From contig CM072897.1 of NCBI GenBank assembly GCA_037013685.1, positions 20,038,143 through 20,102,142 of the forward strand: a stretch of 64,000 nucleotides of DNA, given 5' to 3'. Origin of the DNA: Acridotheres tristis (lineage: Eukaryota; Chordata; Aves; Passeriformes; Sturnidae). The first letter of the stretch is position 1. The number at the start of each line of letters is the position of its first letter. Under the pieces are notes generated by a model that did not search any database, was not told where the DNA came from, and worked only from the letters and a program-made list of their open reading frames with translations. The translations under genes were made by a program, and so were the position numbers. Positions 57,287 through 64,000 of the stretch are shown in pieces.

Positions 57287-60200
57287 TTTCAGCATAAAAG
57301 TGTATTTACGGGGACGCTATAGAGGAAATTAGGAAGAACCTGCCAGCAGCAAAAGCTCTACAACAGATCCTGTAGAAGTTTTCTTCTCTGATATCCAGGC
57401 ATCATAAACCTGTAGGTTTATTTTTCCTCTTAAAATACCAGGTTGTTTAACAGCAAAAAGAGAGGTGCAGCTGTCCCTCTACCATCCCCTTCCTTCCAGG
57501 CAATAGATTTGAAGAAGAAAAGGGCAAAGACGACTTCTAGACAACCATGTGCATCCATCATCAAGGAATAACCCACAGCACATGGATTCAGGTGCATCCA
57601 TGGTGGTTGATGGACTAGTTTGCAGTTAATGGCATCAAAGTCTTTGACAAGACCACCATGGGAGCTTAGGCTCTGGAGCAGCCTTGGATCACTGGCAGCA
57701 ACATTATTTTTACAGATTTACAGCCCAATTTAACACAGATGCACCTCGATCATCTACGACTGTTTTATCTGTACTCTGTCTGGCAAGGAAAAGCAGCACA
57801 GAGGATTAACTGCAGACAGACAGGCTCAGGCAGCTTGAAAAGACTGGTGAACTTGGCAGCCAAACACAACTTCCCTCCATCCCCAAAAACCTTGGTAGTC
57901 TCCAAATCACAAAGTGCTTTTTGCTGCTTCAGAAAGGAACACAAATATCAAGTTTAGAGCCAAGGCAGCTTTCACAGTGTGTGTGGGGTGGGGAAAAGCC
58001 TCTCATCAAAAGAAACATCCTTGTGACGTTGAAGAGATGGGCCAAAGAAAACTGAAGACACCTTGATAGCAAGGGTGGGTAGAAGCTGCGCTTGTGGAAG
58101 CCAGCTTGGGATAACAGGGAGCCCTGAGGTGCTGAGAGCCTTTTGGCCCTGTCCCAAAGTGAATCCAGCACACAACAGGTATGTGTCTCCCCTACGGAAG
58201 GACACATTCGTGTCAAGTGCCATCCAGTATCCATAAAAAGTGTCATAACAGACCAGCAGTGAGGTGAGATTCAGATGCAGGATCTTTGTATTCCAACTTA
58301 AGAAAGCTCCAGGTCCCCAGGCTTGGCTTGTGGTTACTTGATGGGAACAGGCTGTCTCCTCTCTGTCCCACCAATACCTAAGAGCATTTCCAAAAGCTGA
58401 GGACAAACAAGCAGAATGGTTTCTTTGTTGCCTCAGCTTAATATGACACCATACTTCTGCTAAGTCTCATATCACCTCCTAAAATGATCTTCAGACACTA
58501 CTGCTCAGATTCAAGATCAGCCTGCTGGTGCCCAGTGTTTGTACCTGATGGCTCAGGAGACAGGAAAACATCTGGACTCTCACAGCACTGAGCTCTAAAC
58601 ATGGGTGTAAGGGCTCTCTTAGTGTTCAAGTGTCCACCACAGAGCAGCAAAGCCTTGGAGAAAATTCCACTTCCATGCAACAGGAATGAAGCTATGAGGG
58701 CTTCAGAAAGGGATTTTCACACAAGTACCTAATTCAGTGTGATGACTTAGTCAGTGAGCGCCAAATGCACCACAAATTGGGCAGGGTTCAGCCTGGCTCA
58801 GGTGTGTCCTGCAGGGATGAACAGCAGCCACCAGCCACATCTCCCATGGTTATAAGAGACTGTGCATCCATGTTCTTCTGGGATTCCAAGTATGACCCCA
58901 AACTAACTCAAGCAGCTGTTCTTCACCATCACACAGCCTCATACGAAGAGAAGATGTAAAGATAAGAAAGGAGCATGCCCAAGAACAGTGGAGTGAGTAG
59001 AAGTCTCAAGTACACTCTGTGCAGATGAACTTCAAGACGTGGCCTGGCAGGCAAAGCCCAAACACCCCACAAGAAATGGGGAAGAGAACTCTGCCATCCC
59101 ACAGACTCTGGACAGTGCTCAATAGACTTCATCTGAAGTTGCTCATCATTAAAAACTCCTTGTAAGAGCTGGGTAATAAACTGGAAACATAATGATTGAA
59201 GAGATGGAACAGCAGCACTTGTTAAAAAAAAAAATAGTAATGATGATGCAAACAGGAGAGAGATGGAGTGTATTAAGGGAAAACACAAGAAAACCTGATA
59301 GTCCATGATTTAATGTACATATTTCTTCTTTTTAATTCCTGAACTATACCTTCTCCTTTTGTGAAGATACTGTCTTTTCCAACAGTCGTGGAGAGAGGAG
59401 CAGACCACACGGTCTCGTCATATAATGAGACATTCGGCATGAATTTGACTGACATCACCTACATATTTTTTTTGCAACTGAACCATGTCTTGAAGAGGAA
59501 ACTATGTACCGGAGACCTACACAGGGAGAGAAATCTGCCCCAGCCTTTAATAGGCTGCTTTTTTTGGAGGCAGATTGTTGTCAGACAGGGGTGACTAACC
59601 ATTCAACTGCTTATGAGGCTTAGAGCACAAGGGAGCTGGAAAGGTAAGAACCACAACCCCTAAGTAATAAATCCTACTAATAGGGGCTTAATAAAAAACA
59701 GTACTTCAGTCTAAGCAACCCAATGCTGTTGCCAGCATCCTGATTCCTTGACACCTCTGTTATAGGAAAGGAAGGTTTTTTTATTGGGATAGATAATGTC
59801 CATTAAAAACTGACAAGAGTTTGAGATTTAAAGCACTGTTACACTCAAAGCCTGAAACCTTCTGCAGCAATTTGTCTCCCCTTTCGGTATGGGATTATAA
59901 AAACTCCATTATGTCAACACTGCAGCCCCAAAACAAGCTGTCCCATCCCAAAACCCACCTATCCCACAGGCAGCATCCTCATGGCACATAAAGAGCTATC
60001 ATTTCCTTCTTCTCTGAGATGTAGGACTCCCACATCTCCCAGATCTCCCCACTCTGTGTCCTGATGAAGCAGTTCAGCTGTCAGAAGGATTTGGATTACC
60101 TATGCGACTGAAAGCTGCTAGCAATTACATCCAGACCAAGCAAAATACCCACTGGAGAAGCACAATTGCCTTGCAGGCAGGCCAGAAGATGTTTAGATCT

Positions 60201-61267
60201 TGTCTCCTGCCTTTGAAGTTTTCATTTATTATAATTTATTTTTCTTTATTTATTTCTAAATGAAGCAAAGGTCACTCCATTTGCTGGCAGTTGAACCGTC
60301 TCCTCCCCAGTGCAAGGTCCAGTCTTGGTTACTAGTCTAATTCTGTGCTGGTGGCTACACCCACACAAACACCATCAGCTCCATAAAAATCCACACTTCC
60401 TCAGTAGGGCAATTAGGCACCATAATCCCAAAATACACAGTCAGACAGTTGCATTTGTTCACAGAAAATAAATGTTTGTGCCGAGTTCCTTTCTCAATCT
60501 GTCAAGGAAGTGGCCTGGGGCACCCGCCCGCAGGAGGAAGCCAAGCAGGAGCCACCAACACTCCAAGAGCAGCCACATGGCTTTAAAAAAATCATAATAC
60601 TTGAAGGTTTGTGCTGTTGGTTGGTTTTCTGGGTTTTTTCTTCCTCAAATTTGAAGCTGTCAGTTCCTTAAAAGTCTTCAGACGCTGCATGGGTATTTCA
60701 GCTCCTTCCAGGTGTATTAGGAAGCACCATCCCACACCTATCATTTTTCTACCTGTGCTTTCACAGGTGCAGCTTCTTTGTAAAATGACACCAAGATGAG
60801 GTCCATGTGCTCCAGATGGAGCAGCTTCAGTAGAGATGGAGTCGCTGCACTGGCATTCCTGTAAAGCCATCCTACACACCAGAACACATCTGGGTGGCAT
60901 GTGCAGCACCAGAGATGGCAACAAACACTGGTTTCTCACAGTGACAGTCTGGAGAAGTTTCAGAGACGTCTTCTGTCAGTACGCATCCAGCTCTCACATG
61001 GGCATCACCAAGGTCAGAAAATTCCCCCCTCAAGCTCACAGTAAAGGGAAAAAGTTAAATTCGTGAAGGATCAGCCTGGTTGAGATATCACCATCCCTTC
61101 CTGGCTCTTTTGAACACAAGCTGGCAGACAGGGGTGGTCAGGCATTACCTGCTTTTGCACCGGGTGATGGACAATGTGCTCAAGAGGGTATTAATGCCTA
61201 CATTGCCTAAGGACATCTGCAATCCCCAAAATCCCTGCATTCCGAGAAAAATGCCATGGAATTGTGG

Positions 61268-61492
61268 TAGGGGTGGGTTAGGTTGGATATTAGGAAAAAA
61301 TTCTTCCCTCAGGGAGTGGTCAGGCACTGAACAGGTGCCCCAGGGAATGGTCTTGGCCCAAGGCTGCCACAGTTCAAGGAGTGTTTCGACAATGTTCCTA
61401 GGGACATGGGGTTATTGGGTGTCATGTACAGGGCCAGGTGTTGGACTTAATGATCCCTGCAGGTCCCTTGCAGCTCAGGGCATTCCATAAAC
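61268..61492 (+). mobile_element. CR1 LINE 3' fragment
   Basis: GGGTTAGGTTGGATATTAGG, CAGGTGCCCCAGGGAATGGT and GGACTTAATGATCCCTGCAG show a CR1 of the type found at 2648 and 26415, in the opposite orientation. Confidence 0.88.
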
Positions 61493-62331
61493 GATGGTTT
61501 TCTAAGTCAGAAGCAATAACTCCGAAGTCCCATATCCAGCTTCAGCAGCACATTTATTTTCATTACTAAGCCAAATATTTGGAAATGCTGCCATGTTAAG
61601 GTCATGGCAATGGATTCAACTCATATCAGCTTCTGCCACTGACACTGATAACCCTTTATGTGCATCTCAGCAATGTGTCACCACTTGATGCTTATCTGAC
61701 AGGTCAATCAAAGGCACTTCAACAGTGAGTGAACACCTGAGCTCCCTTTCTGAGGCCACCTTGCTGTTTTGGTTACATCCATTACAGCTTGAGCCAGAAG
61801 AGCATTACCACAGGAGCTACTCAATGCCCTAACCAAGCCACAGCACATCCAGGGAGGGCAAGTGGCGGGAACAGGCAGTGCTGACACAAATGCTCAAGCT
61901 CACGGTGCATCCAATGGAGCAATGTCAGCTCAAGGAAGCAGCCTGTAAACCAGCAGGGAAATAAGCTGAAGGGATGGTTCCGTTTCTGAGAGGTAATTTT
62001 ACATGACAACTCTTCCTGCTTCTCTCCTTTCCCTCATGTTAAGGACTTTGCACAGTTCACGGCCTGGCTTCGGTTGCTCTAAACTCCAGACATGCCTATG
62101 TAAAGGGAATATTGTACCAAAACAAACAAATCTTCCACCTACTTGTGGTCCAACAATCCACTAGGAAGAAAAGACAAGGCACACACCACAAAAACTATAA
62201 ATACCCACTTGGTATGGACAAGAGTGAAGGCTTGTGCTTAACAAAAAGAAGGATTTTACTGCATTTCTCAAGGCATTAGACTTATGTATTGACACTCCCG
62301 TTTCAGAAGTTTCTAACCACTTCCTATGTTT

Positions 62332-63085
62332 ATAGACTGGTTTGGGTTGGAAGCTCAGCTTGTTCCACCCCCTGCCATGGGTAGGGACACTTCCCACTAG
62401 ACCAGGTTGCTTCAAGCCCCATCCAACCCGACCTCTGACACTTCCAGGGATCCAGGAACAGCCGCAGCTGCTCTGGGAAACCTGTATCAGGGTCTCCCGA
62501 TCCTCAGAGAGAAGAATTTCTTCCCAATATCAAATCTAACCCTGCCCTCTGGCAGTGGGAAGCCATTCCCCCTTGTCCCGTCCCTCTAGGTCCTTGTCCA
62601 AAGTCCCTCTCCAGCTCTTGGAGCCCCTTTAGGCACTGGAAGGGGCTCTAAGGTCTCCCTGGAGCCTTCTCCAGATGAACATTCCCAGCTCTCCCAGTCT
62701 GGCTCCAAAGCAGAGGGGCTCCTGCCCTCAAACCATCTCAGTGGCCTCCTCTGACTGGCTCTAGCAGTTCCATGTCCTTCCTTTGCTGGGACCCCTGAGC
62801 TGCAGTCAGCTCTGCAAGTGGGGTCTCACCTGAGCGGGGCAGAGGGGCAGAATCTGCCCCTCCCCGGCTTCCCAAGCTGGGAATCACCCAGGGCACTGGG
62901 GTTTTGGGGCTGCCAGGGCTGTGTTCAATCCTTTTTCCACCCAGGTTGTGCTTGTGCCCGGGATGGCCCTGGCCCTAGGGGCAGGACTCTGCACTTGGCC
63001 TTGAGCTCCATGAGTTTCCCACAGTCCCACCTCTCCAGGTCCCTCTGCATACCATCCCTTCCCACCAGCCTGTTGACCACAACAT
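62332..63085 (-). mobile_element. CR1 LINE 3' fragment, about 750 bases
   Basis: Starts TAGACTGGTTTGGGTTGGAA and follows the reversed CR1 order through CCACTAGACCAGGTTGCTTC, CCCCCTTGTCCCGTCCCTCT, CCCAGCTCTCCCAGTCTGGC, GTGGGGTCTCACCTGAGCGG and TCCAGGTCCCTCTGCATACC. Stops interrupt all frames. Confidence 0.92.
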
Positions 63086-64000
63086 AAAGCTAGCATCAAT
63101 CTCACTTAACAAAGAATTCAAATACCCTGAATTTCTCCACCGTTATGATAAAGTCCTAGGAGACCTATCCATACATATTTCCTCAGTGAGGAAAATAAGG
63201 AAGCTGAGCAGCATAACACAAAGGAATTCACATGGGAATGGAGTCACTCATCCCTGTCCACAGAAAAAGCTTCAGAACTTGGGCCTTATTAGATACTGGA
63301 TCATCCGAAAACTGAAACCGCATTTCCTAAGACATCCTTGAATTCACTTACTCCAGCAGCAGAAGCTATAGAAAGTGTGTGTAACTCCATGAAACTGTAT
63401 TTCCCATCCTAGAATGACTTAAAAATTAGTGGCGCTGCAGAGAGAAGCCTAAAGGTTCCTCAAGAACCACAATTGTGACATAGCAACAATCTGGTGCATA
63501 GAGATTAGAAAACACCTTATGGACTCACTGGATTAGCAATGGGAGAAACTGAAGCCAGTCTCCTGCAAGAAAACACTGAACAAGAAGTGATGATCAGCGG
63601 AAGTCTCTGGAGCTGGAGGAAAAAGCTGTTTATTCTACCTCTCACACTCATCTGGAGTTCAGAGTTAAATTTATCTTTTAAAACAAAGCAGAGATGCCAC
63701 ACAGGTACTCACAGAGATCTGTAGCCAAGGGAAGCACATCCTGATGATAACATTCCTTTATCCTGCACTGCATGGTCCTGGACTAACCACAGCTGGGCCA
63801 TTTCTTCACAGTGAACTTCAGCACTTATTTCACAAGCAGTAACCTCACTGAGCAGAGGCACAACACCTTTTCCCACCCTACTAGTTTTAACACCATCATC
63901 TAAAACAAGACATGGGGGGCTGTCCCATGCAGGACTTACCTCCAAACCATGGGAGAAGTCAGTTTCTACAGAGCCTCTTTGCCCTCTGAGAGGGTCCAAC

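Larger units (their letters stand above)
49116..64000 (-). other. CSNK1G1: CSNK1G1 5' intron (incomplete)
   Basis: At least 14,885 bases upstream of coding exon 1, taken as an intron because the exon has a strong acceptor at 49116. No CpG island or promoter-like sequence is visible here, so the promoter should lie beyond 64000. Ten CR1 pieces and a T/G-rich stretch are present; 55610-61260 is otherwise without assignable features. A donor-like GTAAGT on the minus strand near 63940 is not enough to call an exon. Confidence 0.7.

Noticed and set aside
57972..58406. Minus-strand 144-codon frame
   Set aside because: No recognisable domain, no start context or splice pattern, and it sits in the 5' intron; most likely chance.
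63709..63999. Minus-strand 96-codon frame with a GTAAGT near 63940, considered as a 5' exon of CSNK1G1
   Set aside because: No CpG-rich promoter and no acceptor that I can pair with it; the first exon is more likely outside the window.
1..64000. tRNA, rRNA, snRNA or microRNA genes
   Set aside because: I saw no tRNA box A/B pairs or recognisable small RNA. The human host gene carries miR-422a, but I found no similar seed-containing hairpin here.

Overview
The window is euchromatic vertebrate DNA, most likely from a bird. About thirty pieces of CR1 LINE are scattered through it, mostly 3' ends that stop in the typical ATTCTGTG/ATTCTATG tail. The sequence is AT-leaning, gene-sparse and intron-like. 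There are no prokaryotic gene clusters, operons, CRISPR arrays or recognisable RNA genes. Nothing in it amounts to a new biological system; it is the body of one ordinary, well-conserved gene plus its repeats.

One gene is clearly present, on the minus strand: casein kinase 1 gamma 1 (CSNK1G1). Nine coding exons can be assembled with canonical splice sites and unbroken phase. In transcription order they are 48877-48700 (start codon; exon reaches back to about 49115), 40692-40652, 36430-36361, 18488-18337, 12664-12430, 10138-10053, 8059-7975, 6339-6191 and 4636-4532. Together they encode 367 residues: the N-terminal extension, the whole kinase domain and the start of the C-terminal tail. The promoter and first non-coding exon lie beyond position 64000. 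The final exon(s), which should carry the cysteine-rich membrane-anchoring tail of the CK1 gamma family, lie to the left of position 1.

Right to left: 64000-49116 is a large 5' intron with several CR1 copies. 49115-48700 is the exon with the 5' UTR (three short upstream ORFs) and start codon. 48699-18489 holds the small exons 2 and 3 inside long introns. 18488-4532 is the compact part with most of the catalytic-domain exons. 4531-1 is the start of another long intron, containing a pure 25-copy pentanucleotide repeat and a small CpG-rich patch with a CTCF-like motif.

The points most worth following up are these. The acceptors of the first two coding exons are followed immediately by donor-like GTAAGA/GTAAAA, the arrangement of a recursive splice site. 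The 5' UTR contains a minimal two-codon uORF. An AUUCU repeat is transcribed in the sense direction. The last visible exon has a weak, non-consensus donor. A CR1 element ends about 20 bases from a catalytic-exon splice donor. Inverted CR1 pairs flank two exons.
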